Assembly: GCA_916613615.1 (NCBI GenBank)
Contig: OU744736.1
Location: 7,506,724-7,570,723 of the forward strand
Source of the DNA: Steromphala cineraria
Taxonomy: Eukaryota; Mollusca; Gastropoda; Trochida; Trochidae
Length of the DNA: 64,000 nucleotides
Reading direction: 5' to 3'
Shown: one piece after another, positions 40,601-45,833 of the stretch
Layout of the letters: the number at the start of each line of letters is the position of its first letter
How positions within the stretch are numbered: the first letter of the stretch is position 1
Notes under the pieces: generated by a model
What the model was told of the DNA's origin: nothing
What the model saw: the letters and a program-made list of their open reading frames with translations, nothing else
The model's database searches: none
Translations under genes and position numbers: made by a program

Positions 40601-43600
40601 TGGTTGGTCTCATTGGCACATTTGCTGTAAAAGCACAGACCAAAGATAACCAGCTGTCAGTGATAGTGTCAGGGTGTGTGTAGGAACTACATACGCTCAT
40701 AGATCCATATCAACTAAGCAAGATGACTTGTAGTTAGAGAAAAGCAGTACAACTCTAGCTTCTCTCCACAGCTTGCGTCCTCCAGCCTGCTGCGTCTGGG
40801 CCAGGAACAGGAGAAGGAAGCCATCAAACAGCGCGAGTCTGTCTATCTACTCCTAGACCTGGTAAGTTCAGCAAGGTCAAGCTCGACACTATCATGTAGG
40901 TGACCCGGGCACACAATAGTGGCATTAAACACCAACTCTTTCAGTTAAGAAGTACTAAATAATTGAATGTATTGAATTGGATATATTGTAAGTCTTCTTT
41001 GCAATTATTGTCCCCCGCCACAAAAGCAGAATAGGGGACTGTGTATTCAGCGGTGTCTGTCCGTACGTCCGGATTCTTGTTAACACAATATCTCATGAAC
41101 CATTTCACTCAGTCTTCAAATTTGATGTCAGCTTTCATGACGGGAATACACAGACACCAGTCAATAATGGTGACCTTGACTTTATTTTCAAGGTCACTAT
41201 GGCACTTTGACAACTTTTGAAGCTCTTGTTAATGCAATATCTCTTAAACCATTTCACTTAGAGACTTTAAATTTGGTGTCAGCTTTAATGAGGGGAATAT
41301 GCAGACACAAGTCGATAATGGTGACCTTGACCTTATTTTTAAGATCACTTTGGCACTTTGACCAATTTTGAAGCTCTTGTAAATACAAATCTCATGAACC
41401 ATTTCACTAAGTGTCTTCAAATTTAATATGTATAGAGAGAATGCTGTCTACCAAATTATAAAAACTCAAAAATGAATTCAGTATACCTGGTTAGCGGCAG
41501 GGGACATTGCCATGTTTGTGGCAAACACTCGTTTTTATTCCAAGGTATTGTATTGATAAACTTCCTTTATCTGGTTTGTTCAGCAAGACATACCCAGCTC
41601 AACACTGGATAGGTAACCAGAAGTTTTTTTTATGTAAGATCAATGTCCGTTTACATTTTAGATATCTTAAGGTATTTATTCATTTCATAAGAGCATTTTG
41701 TCAATAGATATATTTAAACCTAATGAAATTTTCCTAAATAGAAACATCTTTTAAGTTGTAAGATCTGAGTTCAATATGTTTACGGCAACACGCCAACAAG
41801 AAATAATATTCTCATGAGGATGTAAGATATTTTTTCAATCAATGAAATTATATTACCTCATACGACTTAGTACTCTTGATCATAGATATTGATGATAACT
41901 GTTTCACCTCAGGGCTAGTAGATGTTACATTCAGAATTCTTCAAAGGGACTTTGATGTAGCGCTAAGTGTTACCTGGGGCAACCTTCTATTACACCTAGT
42001 CGTTAACTCAGGTGTATACTCTTGTTATCTTACCTGCCTCGTTACCTGGATCAATGATAATTAATGATAGGTGTGTAATAGGAAATGTCTTATCTATCTT
42101 AAAGGGGGACTGAAATGGTCTATGACCACTTTCGGGATTCATAAAAGCGGCTTGCAATTTGAATTAGAGTCAACTTTGAATTTACGAAATCGGTCGGCAA
42201 CCTGCCTAAATACGGCTTTAAAATACACTGCCTAAATAGCCCCTGCGAACAGAATCTGTGGTCACTGAAGCGTGGCCCGAGCGTGTCTACCTACTGTGAC
42301 GTAGCAGTAGGCGAGTAGTTTCACCTAATGATAATTTTTCAACGGGAAATGACACCTTTTTAATCGTTCGTTTAACATACAAATATTCACAAAAACGCTC
42401 AATTTTTGCATATTCCGAAAGCTTAGATATCCGACGACTCAATAACGATTTATTCAAGCCAATGATTATTGTATAAACATGTAGTATCGTATATTTCAAA
42501 ACCATATGAAATGACGCAAAAAGGCGACTGCCTTGTTAAATTGGCGCCGTTACGTCTAGACATGTCCGTTAAAGTGATAATCTGATTGTCTGTTGTTTGC
42601 TGAATCTTACATAACATACACTGACTATTAATTCCGACGGTGACAAATAACAAATCGTTTATGTTTTCAGTGAACAAACCGACTACTTTCTACAATCGAA
42701 TACCTACAATGTTAATTTTGTGTGAGTTTATTGCACTATAAAGATATATTTTAAAGAGGCCAAAAGACGGTGAATAATTTTGCCATGATGGTTTGAAAGA
42801 AAAGGAAAAGTGTGAACGGTTTCATGTTATTTATTATGATATTTTTTCTCTTATGAAAAGATAGGCGCCACAGTGGATTATCTATAGTACGTTATGATTA
42901 ATCTCCGTATTTTTACAACACATATCAATAATAAAATAATGAAACATTATTTAACAGTGGTTGATCTTTTCAAGATATATAAGGTTTCAATTCGTATCGA
43001 AAATGAAACAATGTTATATTTGGGATCACACTGTTTTGCATATAACATTCCGAATATTGGTACAGTCACATCCATCATGGCGATTCCGACAACAAAAGTA
43101 GTACAGAGTATTGTCTTAGATAGCATCGTACTTGCTTCTTGCCTTTTTTATTAATCAGAAATTAACACATAAATTGTTTGGTTTGAAGGAGGTTTGTCTC
43201 CAGACTTTATGGTAGACACGCAAATGGAGACAGGCCCGGTGGGCGGGGCGTCACGCTCTAATGAGTTTTCAAAGCGTTCGCCTGTTGATTTCGGCGGCAT
43301 TCTAAAAACCGGGTATAAAATGCTGATTAAAAGTCTAATTTATGTGTGTATTGTCTCAATCATATGCTCATTGCATTCTCATAGATAATAGTACTGGAGA
43401 TATTGATCTATCATTCTTAGAAAAAGTACATTGCATAACCTCTTTAAGAATTTAGATTACTATTGTGTGGATATGGTTTTCTTTGAAAACATGATTTTGA
43501 ACCGATCTATTACAGTAGAATTTGGATATAACGAACTCCAAGGGACCAAAGAATTTAGTTCGCTATATCCGGTGTTTGCTATACGCATATAATTTTAATG

Positions 43601-44937
43601 ATGTTATATAGGGACTGGACTTGAAAATTTGTTCACTGTATCCGATTGTTCGCTATATCCGAGTTTGCTATGCCCTTGTTCTACTGTATATATATGTCAT
43701 TTATTAACATTTACATTTAACGAATGATAAGTTTCTATCGGACTGTTTACCTGCTAATGTAGCTTTTTTCCTTATTTGTTATATCCTTATCCGATGAACT
43801 AATCAATCGCTTGCTTTGGGATGGTTCATTTATTATGTAAATAATAAGGAAAGCCTTTTAACAAAGGTCCTATTGAAAAGATGGAAAAGGTCATTGCGAT
43901 AAGAATTGCGAAGACTGCATTATTGATTATTAACAATATGAAGAACATTTTGCATTACTGTGATGGGCTAAATAAGGGTTTTCAATTGATTATAAGGTAT
44001 CTTTGAGATCAATGTAATTAAGATAGTGAAAATACATAACACTGTTTGTTCAGTGTAATCCATAAATATCTTTTACATTTTGTAATAACAAAGTAATCTC
44101 ACATAGAGTTAAAATGCAATTACCTTGTATTATTAATCAAAGAGAAAAAGCCTCTGCTTCAGGCAATTTGTAGATAGACAACATAGCCCAAGGGGATCAT
44201 TTGCCAATTCCAACTCTTTTTTTTAAATTTTGTTGATGTTGCAAGAATAGGATCTACCAAAACTATGTGGCAACACTTGTAATCTGGTAATTGGCAACCT
44301 TAGTAGTGCTAAATAAAGAAAGTGTTTGTGGGAAATGCCAAATTGAAGTGAAAAACGTTATGTTTGATATAAATGATAGGATATGGATTTAATAATTCAG
44401 ATTAGTTTCCACTTTTTCAAAATTGAGCAGTTGATAAAAAATAGTTTTCGATTACCTGTTCTTAATAAAGTAACAAACCTTTATATTTTGATAATTACTT
44501 TGTTAGCCCTCCTCAATTGTCTCATATTTCTTTAGTGGTATGCATAGATGTCTGACAGATTATCTCCTTTGGCAAAAGTAAATAACCTGACGCTATCTTG
44601 AATATTTTGTGTTTCTAATAAAGGTACATTGAGCCAAGAGACAAGTTTGGCACTTGAGTGACAGATGTGGACCATCCTAAAAATGTTTGTGATGTATCAG
44701 GAAACTTTCAAATTTTGTTTCTGTATCTAATGGTCGATTAGTGTGTTTATATATCGGCGACATGTTATACTGGACTGACAGCGAGTAGATTTTTAATTGA
44801 AACATCTTGCACATCTATTGCAGATTGTCCAGGAATCCCCGTTCCTGACTATGGACCTCTTGGAGTCTTGCTTCCCCTACGCTCTGCTCCGCAACGCCTA
44901 CCACTCCGTCTACAAAGCATCCGCTGGCGACAACTAG
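1566..44937 (+). CDS. NCKAP1: Nck-associated protein 1 (NCKAP1/Nap1/HEM), 33 coding exons
   Basis: Scaffold subunit of the WAVE regulatory complex; in known family members it pairs with CYFIP/Sra1, and the complex relays Rac signals to Arp2/3 actin nucleation at the membrane. Joined exons give 1130 residues plus stop, against about 1128 in vertebrate NCKAP1, and are colinear end to end. Exons: 1566-1670, 2559-2669, 6285-6371, 6835-6891, 7341-7483, 8074-8164, 8514-8651, 9255-9303, 11721-11874, 12670-12735, 14206-14302, 16193-16317, 16707-16747, 17195-17286, 18499-18580, 18777-18835, 19468-19613, 19987-20119, 23648-23767, 24571-24710, 25013-25144, 25394-25509, 25903-26005, 26625-26761, 27359-27456, 28079-28172, 34829-34911, 35941-36021, 38692-38776, 39204-39314, 39742-39854, 40772-40861, 44824-44937. 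All introns are GT-AG and no in-frame stop occurs. The start is fixed by the family N-terminus ([15 protein letters not shown]). The protein is all-helical with no signal peptide. The close NCKAP1L paralogue is vertebrate-specific, so this is likely the single orthologue. Confidence 0.96.
2559..2669 (+). CDS. NCKAP1: NCKAP1 exon 2 (residues 36-72)
   Basis: Acceptor ATTCCAG, donor GTAGGT, phase 0 to 0. Matches the family segment with KPxxLxDKxLExAxKxxxKKFP. Confidence 0.92.
3615..3866. mobile_element. fold-back MITE, CATCCTG family, copy 1
   Basis: A 252-bp near-perfect palindrome has arms of about 115 bp, with termini CATCCTGTCTCCGGGAAC and GTTCCCGGAGACAGGATG. It is flanked by a perfect 9-bp direct repeat CCTTTTTCT (3606-3614 and 3867-3875). 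It has no coding capacity. A second copy lies at 31560-31814. The 9-bp duplication fits the Mutator or Merlin superfamilies; the superfamily call is inference. Confidence 0.9.
4219..4279 (+). mobile_element. LINE 3' tail fragment
   Basis: GCGCTTTGAGCATGCACCTT and the following bases repeat, in the opposite orientation, the 3' tail of the LINE relic at 690-760. The satellite element that begins at about 4281 follows immediately, so it may have inserted next to or into this tail. Confidence 0.55.
4281..6102. mobile_element. TIR element with 146-bp satellite core, copy 1
   Basis: Begins TTTTTAGCTCATCAGG; its 3' region has the matching inverted CCTGATGAGCTA (6070-6081), then a CAGAGCCAATGGCTCTATTTT end shared with copy 2. 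After a GTCCGTCC-rich stretch (4330-4380) come about nine to ten tandem units of 146 bp (starts 4481, 4627, 4773, 4919, 5065 and on to ~5795). Each unit contains a hairpin with 11-bp perfect arms, CCCTGTGACCC and GGGTCACAGGG around CAAATA. No ORF survives. It sits in intron 2. Elements of this kind are common in mollusc genomes (from memory). Confidence 0.85.
6285..6371 (+). CDS. NCKAP1: NCKAP1 exon 3 (residues 73-101)
   Basis: Acceptor TTTTCAG, donor GTAATC, phase 0 to 0. Encodes the conserved helix [16 protein letters not shown]. Confidence 0.95.
6835..6891 (+). CDS. NCKAP1: NCKAP1 exon 4 (residues 102-120)
   Basis: A 57-nt exon, acceptor TTACAG, donor GTGAGT. Encodes [15 protein letters not shown], colinear with vertebrate NCKAP1. 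Confidence 0.94.
7341..7483 (+). CDS. NCKAP1: NCKAP1 exon 5 (residues 121-168)
   Basis: Acceptor ATCACAG, donor GTACGC; ends with two bases of a glycine codon. Contains [15 protein letters not shown], strongly family-like. Confidence 0.95.
8074..8164 (+). CDS. NCKAP1: NCKAP1 exon 6 (residues 168-198)
   Basis: Acceptor GTTGCAG, donor GTAAGT. Encodes [18 protein letters not shown] and EEFVPHS, matching the vertebrate protein in order. Confidence 0.95.
8514..8651 (+). CDS. NCKAP1: NCKAP1 exon 7 (residues 199-244)
   Basis: Acceptor ATTCAG, donor GTGAGT, phase 0. Contains [14 protein letters not shown], equivalent to the vertebrate VYPRRNLSADQWRN segment. Confidence 0.94.
9255..9303 (+). CDS. 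NCKAP1: NCKAP1 exon 8 (residues 245-261)
   Basis: A 49-nt exon, acceptor GATTCAG, donor GTGAGT, encoding [12 protein letters not shown]. The following intron holds the 133-bp tandem array. Confidence 0.93.
9530..9720. repeat. eroded palindromic repeat flanking the 133-bp array
   Basis: The sequence around 9545-9572 is a short inverted repeat (TCTGTTGTATT and AATACAACAGA). The stretch to 9720 resembles the left arm of the palindrome at 27752-27882: a poly-A block, then TTAATTACAGGTACTAGACC. It runs directly into unit 1 of the tandem array, suggesting the array grew inside such an element. Confidence 0.45.
9721..11715. repeat. 133-bp tandem array, 15 units, ending at the exon 9 acceptor
   Basis: Units begin with CCTGCTTTATTCTAG at 9721, 9854, 9987, 10120, 10253 and every 133 bp to 11583. 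Units are nearly identical. Two older variants (units 1-2) carry CCAATAAACAGACAACC. Middle units (4-10) carry AACGCAAAAG and the last units AAAAGAAAAG, with unit 11 a hybrid, so the array shows block-wise homogenisation. The final unit stops in ...CTTGTGCCTGCAG, which is the 3' splice site of exon 9 at 11720. Each unit holds pyrimidine-rich stretches followed by TAG or CAG, that is, acceptor-like motifs. Confidence 0.95.
11721..11874 (+). CDS. NCKAP1: NCKAP1 exon 9 (residues 261-312)
   Basis: Acceptor GCCTGCAG, donor GTACGT. Encodes [11 protein letters not shown] and [10 protein letters not shown], matching the vertebrate LWKLALQSS and LFRDEVFHIH segments. Its acceptor is the end of the 133-bp array. 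Confidence 0.95.
11875..12669. other. NCKAP1 intron 9
   Basis: AT-rich intron. I see no repeat, RNA gene or conserved ORF in it. Confidence 0.6.
12670..12735 (+). CDS. NCKAP1: NCKAP1 exon 10 (residues 312-334)
   Basis: Acceptor ATTTCAG, donor GTAAGT. Encodes [13 protein letters not shown], equivalent to vertebrate NKRINDIRECKE. Confidence 0.92.
12760..13357. mobile_element. non-autonomous DNA transposon with 9-bp target duplication
   Basis: A 598-bp element is flanked by a perfect direct repeat GTTTAAAAT (12751-12759 and 13358-13366). Its ends are inverted: CAGAGGTTCGAATCTCGGAG at the left matches CTCCAAGATTCGAACCTCTG at the right with few differences. A second, inner palindrome (13212-13329) has ~46-bp arms containing CACGGGCGCCCGTG. 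The small ORF inside (12980-13192) resembles no protein I know. The TIR includes GGTTCGAATC, a tRNA B-box-like string, probably by chance. Confidence 0.75.
14206..14302 (+). CDS. NCKAP1: NCKAP1 exon 11 (residues 334-366)
   Basis: Acceptor TTGCAG, donor GTATGT. Encodes [16 protein letters not shown] and DQPGLLGPK, among the best conserved parts of the family. Confidence 0.96.
14321..15838. mobile_element. TIR element with 146-bp satellite core, copy 2
   Basis: Same architecture and orientation as the copy at 4281-6102, in intron 11, starting only 18 bp after the donor of exon 11. It has the same TAGCTCATCAGG start, a GTCC-rich stretch, 146-bp units (14531, 14677 and onward, about seven) with the CCCTGTGACCC/GGGTCACAGGG hairpin, and the same CAGAGCCAATGGCTCTATTTT end. 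Long stretches are near-identical to copy 1, so the family was recently active or homogenised. Confidence 0.85.
16193..16317 (+). CDS. NCKAP1: NCKAP1 exon 12 (residues 367-408)
   Basis: Acceptor TCTGCAG, donor GTGATA. Encodes [14 protein letters not shown], equivalent to the vertebrate LSFARDEIIWLLRH. Confidence 0.96.
16707..16747 (+). CDS. NCKAP1: NCKAP1 exon 13, 41 nt (residues 408-422)
   Basis: A very short exon, acceptor CTTCAG, donor GTTTGT, encoding [13 protein letters not shown] (vertebrate: AELIFYMEELR). Its length and phases are required to keep the frame between exons 12 and 14. Confidence 0.92.
16920..17009. repeat. 47-bp direct duplication
   Basis: The unit starting ATCTAATAACATACATTTTG occurs twice in tandem with one or two differences, in intron 13. 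Confidence 0.85.
17195..17286 (+). CDS. NCKAP1: NCKAP1 exon 14 (residues 422-452)
   Basis: Acceptor GCCGCAG, donor GTGAGG. Encodes [14 protein letters not shown], a family hallmark. Confidence 0.95.
17422..17629. repeat. 52-bp minisatellite, 4 units
   Basis: Units begin GGTTACTTTTTGGTCAGGAC at 17422, 17474, 17526 and 17578, in intron 14. The repetitive open frame through it is a by-product of the repeat. Confidence 0.9.
17978..18330. mobile_element. repeat element with TGTCTCCC...GGGAGACA start
   Basis: Starts with a short inverted repeat, TGTCTCCCCCTGAAGGGTCG then GGGAGACATA, followed by GGCGTTGGCGTTGGCGTT and a body without coding capacity. It resembles dispersed mollusc repeats. The right boundary is uncertain. 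Confidence 0.45.
18499..18580 (+). CDS. NCKAP1: NCKAP1 exon 15 (residues 453-480)
   Basis: Acceptor CCTGCAG, donor GTGGGT. Encodes [12 protein letters not shown] and ALSVKQ, as in vertebrate NCKAP1. Confidence 0.95.
18777..18835 (+). CDS. NCKAP1: NCKAP1 exon 16 (residues 480-499)
   Basis: Acceptor TTTCAG, donor GTATTT. Encodes [14 protein letters not shown], nearly invariant in the family. Confidence 0.96.
19468..19613 (+). CDS. NCKAP1: NCKAP1 exon 17 (residues 500-548)
   Basis: Acceptor TTCACAG, donor GTGGGA. Encodes [18 protein letters not shown] and [10 protein letters not shown], matching the vertebrate SKASLGLADHRELGKMMN and [10 protein letters not shown]. Confidence 0.95.
19987..20119 (+). 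CDS. NCKAP1: NCKAP1 exon 18 (residues 548-592)
   Basis: Acceptor TTCCCAG, donor GTAACT. Encodes [19 protein letters not shown] and THPLCPEE. Its 3' end and donor are duplicated 190 bp downstream. Confidence 0.95.
20267..20355 (+). pseudogene. duplicated 3' end of exon 18 with its donor region
   Basis: About 89 bp repeat the last ~50 nt of exon 18 and the first ~45 nt of intron 18 at an offset of 190 bp. THPLCPED remains open and the GT of the donor is kept (GATGTAATC versus GAGGTAACT). A 5-bp internal loss and the absence of an upstream AG acceptor argue against use as an exon. Confidence 0.8.
20371..22165. mobile_element. repeat element with 156-bp satellite core
   Basis: Starts GATTTTTAGCTCACC, then a GTCCGTCTGTCC-rich stretch. 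Six tandem units of exactly 156 bp follow (TTTCATGAAAAAGAC at 20488, 20644, 20800, 20956, 21112, 21268), each containing CCAAGATGGCCGCCATGACA. A region follows with repeated GGTCAAAGGTCAAGGTCA (to ~22070), then a GC-rich end with CCGGGGCTGCTCTGCTTTTG. No conserved ORF. The layout parallels the 146-bp element but the units are unrelated. The right boundary is approximate. Confidence 0.75.
22166..23647. other. rest of NCKAP1 intron 18
   Basis: AT-rich intron sequence with no gene. Short stretches around 23100-23460 (GATGGTCACCAATTCAGCCA, ATGATGGCAGCCATAATC, TAAGGTGAGCTTCTGTACC) look like a decayed relative of the preceding repeat. Confidence 0.45.
23648..23767 (+). CDS. NCKAP1: NCKAP1 exon 19 (residues 593-632)
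   Basis: Acceptor CTCACAG, donor GTAGGA, phase 0. Encodes RHSIG and [12 protein letters not shown] (vertebrate RHHIG and ITDICTEQCTLS). A G-rich array starts immediately after the exon. Confidence 0.93.
23768..24170. repeat. GGGA/GGGAT low-complexity array at the exon 19 donor
   Basis: About 400 bp of GGAGGGAGGGAT and GGTGGGTGGGT variants, starting within the 5' splice site of intron 19. Larger blocks (units with GATTGGTGGGTGGGTGGGTA) are themselves repeated. The + strand, and so the pre-mRNA, has dozens of closely spaced GGG runs, giving strong G-quadruplex potential. The long glycine/glutamate-rich frames through it are artefacts. Confidence 0.95.
24211..24290 (+). pseudogene. decayed copy of exon 19 with donor
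   Basis: About 80 bp align to the 3' two-thirds of exon 19 at an offset of 523 bp: GAGATGTCAGAAGGAGTAAA corresponds to GAGATGTCGGAGGAAGTGAA, and the copy ends ACTACAAGGTAAG. Small deletions and an in-frame TAA make it non-functional as a coding exon, though the donor-like GTAAGA survives. The G-rich array lies between exon 19 and this copy. Confidence 0.82.
24571..24710 (+). CDS. NCKAP1: NCKAP1 exon 20 (residues 633-679)
   Basis: Acceptor ATTACAG, donor GTAAGT. Encodes LLPKHSA then a lysine-rich loop and [14 protein letters not shown], equivalent to the vertebrate LLPKHCA and EKPGVESMRKNR. The donor lies in the first unit of a 44-bp tandem array. Confidence 0.94.
24711..24954. repeat. 44-bp tandem array that repeats the exon 20 donor
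   Basis: Five full units and a partial sixth start GTAAGTAGTCTTTCATGATG at 24711, 24755, 24799, 24843, 24887 and 24931. The third unit starts GTAGGT and the rest GTAAGT. The first GTAAGT is the real donor. Each later one is preceded by TTGTGAG. Using a later donor would add a TAA in frame right after the exon. Confidence 0.95.
25013..25144 (+). CDS. NCKAP1: NCKAP1 exon 21 (residues 679-723)
   Basis: Acceptor ATTCCAG, donor GTGAGT. Encodes [17 protein letters not shown] and [13 protein letters not shown], matching LDKLHTALSELCFSINY and PREYLTSHLEIRF. Confidence 0.96.
25394..25509 (+). CDS. NCKAP1: NCKAP1 exon 22 (residues 723-762)
   Basis: Acceptor TGTTCAG, donor GTAGGT. Encodes [17 protein letters not shown] and LQSIENY, nearly identical to the vertebrate protein. 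Confidence 0.96.
25903..26005 (+). CDS. NCKAP1: NCKAP1 exon 23 (residues 762-796)
   Basis: Acceptor TTTGCAG, donor GTGAGT. Encodes [16 protein letters not shown] and ends in YTNW, as in the family. Confidence 0.95.
26625..26761 (+). CDS. NCKAP1: NCKAP1 exon 24 (residues 796-842)
   Basis: Acceptor ACTCCAG, donor GTGAGT. Encodes [16 protein letters not shown] and FAAEEFADL, colinear with YLETLLRQV, MKAFVNL and FNAEEYSDI. Confidence 0.94.
27359..27456 (+). CDS. NCKAP1: NCKAP1 exon 25 (residues 842-874)
   Basis: Acceptor TGACAG, donor GTACAG. Encodes [17 protein letters not shown] and ASQVEELK, strongly conserved. Confidence 0.96.
27752..27882. repeat. 131-bp palindromic element
   Basis: A near-perfect inverted repeat: ATTAATCAAGTTTTT, TTACAGGTCCTCGGTCCGCT and their complements face each other around TTGGCTTCGCCTCGGGCC. 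Its right half resembles the 133-bp unit of the array in intron 8 (shared GGGCCAA...CAGAC and AAAAA...GATTAATAAC order). Another GGGCCAATA-rich stretch (27545-27580) may belong to the same element. Confidence 0.7.
28079..28172 (+). CDS. NCKAP1: NCKAP1 exon 26 (residues 875-906)
   Basis: Acceptor TTTCTAG, donor GTGAGT. Encodes [16 protein letters not shown] (vertebrate TSFDKPDQMAALFKRL). Confidence 0.95.
30555..30840. repeat. possible fragment of a TTTTAGCTCA-type repeat
   Basis: CTTTTAGCTCACCAGTACTT then GGGCTTATGGAATGGCCCGT recalls the left end of the satellite elements at 4281 and 20371, without their GTCC tract or satellite. It is followed by about 250 bp of unidentified sequence, so the right limit is a guess. 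Confidence 0.4.
31560..31814. mobile_element. fold-back MITE, CATCCTG family, copy 2
   Basis: A 255-bp palindromic element has termini CATCATGTCTCAGG and CCTGAGACAGGATG and inner blocks (CTAATCTGTACCCTGGG, CAGAAGCTAGATT, ACTTGGGATATAG) shared with the copy at 3615. It is flanked by a perfect 9-bp direct repeat CTGTCTGTC (31551-31559 and 31815-31823). Confidence 0.9.
32236..32455. repeat. 110-bp tandem duplication
   Basis: Two copies starting TCTTCAAAACAGTCATTTCA (32236 and 32346) differ at about one position, so the duplication is recent. Confidence 0.95.
34306..34780. repeat. degenerate ~124-bp tandem array before exon 27
   Basis: Four diverged units share AACCCTTTCAC, AAATGAGTAACAAATATG, TTGGTGAAA, TAAATAAAGCAGTGA and AGACTGGTTTGAG in the same order, spaced roughly 107-124 bp. 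The last ends about 50 bp before the acceptor of exon 27. Confidence 0.85.
34829..34911 (+). CDS. NCKAP1: NCKAP1 exon 27 (residues 906-933)
   Basis: Acceptor GTTGCAG, donor GTGAGG. Encodes [16 protein letters not shown] (vertebrate GVILSFRSLAQEALRD). Confidence 0.96.
35190..35328. repeat. 139-bp palindrome
   Basis: Arms TATTCTAAATACCAGGTTTA and GTAAAGTTGATAT face TAAACCTGGTATTTGGAATA and ATATCAACTTTATC. Probably a MITE, but no clear target duplication is visible. Confidence 0.75.
35555..35925. repeat. degenerate tandem repeat leading into exon 28
   Basis: Three units share TTAATTTGTAAAGAGA (starting near 35611, 35754 and 35875), GAGAATTATTTAGA, GGACTTATC and CAGTACTCT; spacing is 143 and 121 bp. 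The third unit runs to within about 30 bp of the acceptor of exon 28. Confidence 0.82.
35941..36021 (+). CDS. NCKAP1: NCKAP1 exon 28 (residues 934-960)
   Basis: Acceptor TGGCAG, donor GTGAGT, phase 0. Encodes [17 protein letters not shown], equivalent to HIPFLVSSIEDFKDHIP. Confidence 0.94.
36022..38691. other. NCKAP1 intron 28
   Basis: About 2.7 kb of AT-rich sequence with short imperfect runs (for example ATACAATGA repeats near 37640-37680). The open frame at 37992-38342 is low-complexity and hydrophobic, with no family resemblance; I do not call it a gene. Confidence 0.6.
38692..38776 (+). CDS. NCKAP1: NCKAP1 exon 29 (residues 961-989)
   Basis: Acceptor TTGTAG, donor GTACGT. Encodes [10 protein letters not shown] and [11 protein letters not shown], matching the NVYELSSAAG and CEIDPALVVAL segment. 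It is GC-richer than the surrounding introns. Confidence 0.93.
39204..39314 (+). CDS. NCKAP1: NCKAP1 exon 30 (residues 989-1026)
   Basis: Acceptor TTTCAG, donor GTAACA. Encodes [19 protein letters not shown], nearly the vertebrate sequence. Confidence 0.96.
39742..39854 (+). CDS. NCKAP1: NCKAP1 exon 31 (residues 1026-1063)
   Basis: Acceptor CCTGCAG, donor GTCAGT. Encodes [14 protein letters not shown] and EDRLKEFLA. Confidence 0.96.
40772..40861 (+). CDS. NCKAP1: NCKAP1 exon 32 (residues 1064-1093)
   Basis: Acceptor TCCACAG, donor GTAAGT, phase 0. Encodes [12 protein letters not shown] and [10 protein letters not shown]. Confidence 0.96.
41010..41505. mobile_element. short TIR element with ~150-bp internal repeat
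   Basis: Ends GTCCCCCGCC and GGCAGGGGAC are inverted with one mismatch. Three diverged internal units share CTTGTTAANxCAATATCTC and ACCATTTCACTxAGTCTTCAA, spaced about 150 bp, and GGTGACCTTGAC occurs twice. Non-coding; in intron 32. Confidence 0.6.
42103..43443. mobile_element. candidate TTAA-flanked non-autonomous transposon
   Basis: A 1.3-kb block is bounded by TTAA at both ends (42099-42102 and 43444-43447) with AGGGGGACTG at the left and CATAACCTCT at the right. It has unusually GC-rich edges (around 42240-42300 and 43225-43290) compared with the intron. TTAA duplication would fit piggyBac or Kolobok types. The terminal repeats are short, so the call is tentative. No transposase is visible. 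Confidence 0.45.
43513..43686. mobile_element. pogo/Tigger-like MITE
   Basis: A 174-bp element starts CAGTAGAATTTGGATATAAC and ends with CTACTG, flanked by TA on both sides (43511-43512 and 43687-43688). Internal ACGAACTCCAAGGGACC and TTCGCTATATCCG motifs are typical of pogo/Tigger ends in many animals. No transposase. Confidence 0.8.
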
Positions 44938-45510
44938 TCACATCTTCCAGACATGCCCAATAAGGGGACCATACCTCAAAATTTATGAGGTATATACTCA
45001 TATGGAAAGGCAACCACGAAACCTGGGGTTTGCCTTTGGAGAGATCTTGCCATTGGAATGTCAGATTTGGACCATTCTTTGTATGTTTCCGTGAGAAGAT
45101 GTGTGGAATACCCATCAATGGGGTTTTCAATAAACTTTGGCACTTGAATGACAGATGTGGACCATCCCAAAAATTCTGCAAATCTACATGTTTTCATAAG
45201 AAGGTGCCTAGAGTACCAAAGGATGTGCTTTTTGTTTAGACCTCGGTAGTTAAAATTCAAATATGGATCATCCTAAAAATATACCCATTTGAATATATGT
45301 GTCAGATGTTCAGAATACCTAAGAATCAGATTTTGGATTGTCTTGGAACTTAAAAATCAGAAGTTGACCATCCTATACAATATGGATTCCTAATATCTAT
45401 GTAGGTTTCATCAGAAAGAGGTCCAGAATGCCTAAAGGTGTGCTCTTTTCTTGGAACTTTAAAGTCAGATTTAACAATCAAGCATTGAGATTCCAGAATG
45501 TATTCCACAA
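44640..45510. repeat. ~100-bp degenerate repeat around the last exon
   Basis: Units contain a core like TGACAGATGTGGACCATCC followed by AAAAAT and later TCATNAGAAGNTGTCCAGAAT. Cores lie at about 44671 (in intron 32), 44968, 45071, 45161, 45267 and 45367. Spacings are 103, 90, 106 and 100 bp; the first gap, spanning the exon, is 297 bp. Confidence 0.75.
44824..44937 (+). CDS. NCKAP1: NCKAP1 exon 33, last coding exon (residues 1094-1130)
   Basis: Acceptor ATTGCAG; stop TAG at 44935-44937. Encodes [19 protein letters not shown] and [11 protein letters not shown], the family C-terminus, then a short lineage-specific ASAGDN tail. Confidence 0.97.
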   Translation: MVQESPFLTMDLLESCFPYALLRNAYHSVYKASAGDN

Positions 45511-45741
45511 TGTATTCAGCAGACACTAGTTACCTTAGAGACTTTTAGTGTTTCTAAGTTTCTAAATTCCTCATCTCCAATATTGGTTAATGTCTTTGTA
45601 ACTGTTGGAGAGGTAAGAGAACTTGTGACAAGATTTATGATCTGGACAGGCCTTGGAGAGAAAGGAAAGAGCACATGCATAATTGAAGAAGGGTAATTGT
45701 TCTGAAGTTCTATGGAAAGTCGATTTCTCTATTTCAATATA

Positions 45742-45833
45742 TTCAAAGTTGAAATGCAGATATGAACATAAAGACATTGGTAGATATCTTCAAAGTTGAA
45801 ATGCAGATATGAACATAAAGACATCGGTAGATA
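45742..45833. repeat. 47-bp direct duplication in the 3' UTR
   Basis: TTCAAAGTTGAAATGCAGAT and the bases that follow occur twice in tandem with one difference. Confidence 0.93.

Noticed and set aside
45120..45130. AATAAA (TTTTCAATAAAC) soon after the NCKAP1 stop as the main polyadenylation signal
   Set aside because: It lies in a unit of the degenerate 3' UTR repeat without a clear downstream GT-rich element. Later signals at 46750 and 46957 look stronger, though a short isoform cannot be excluded.
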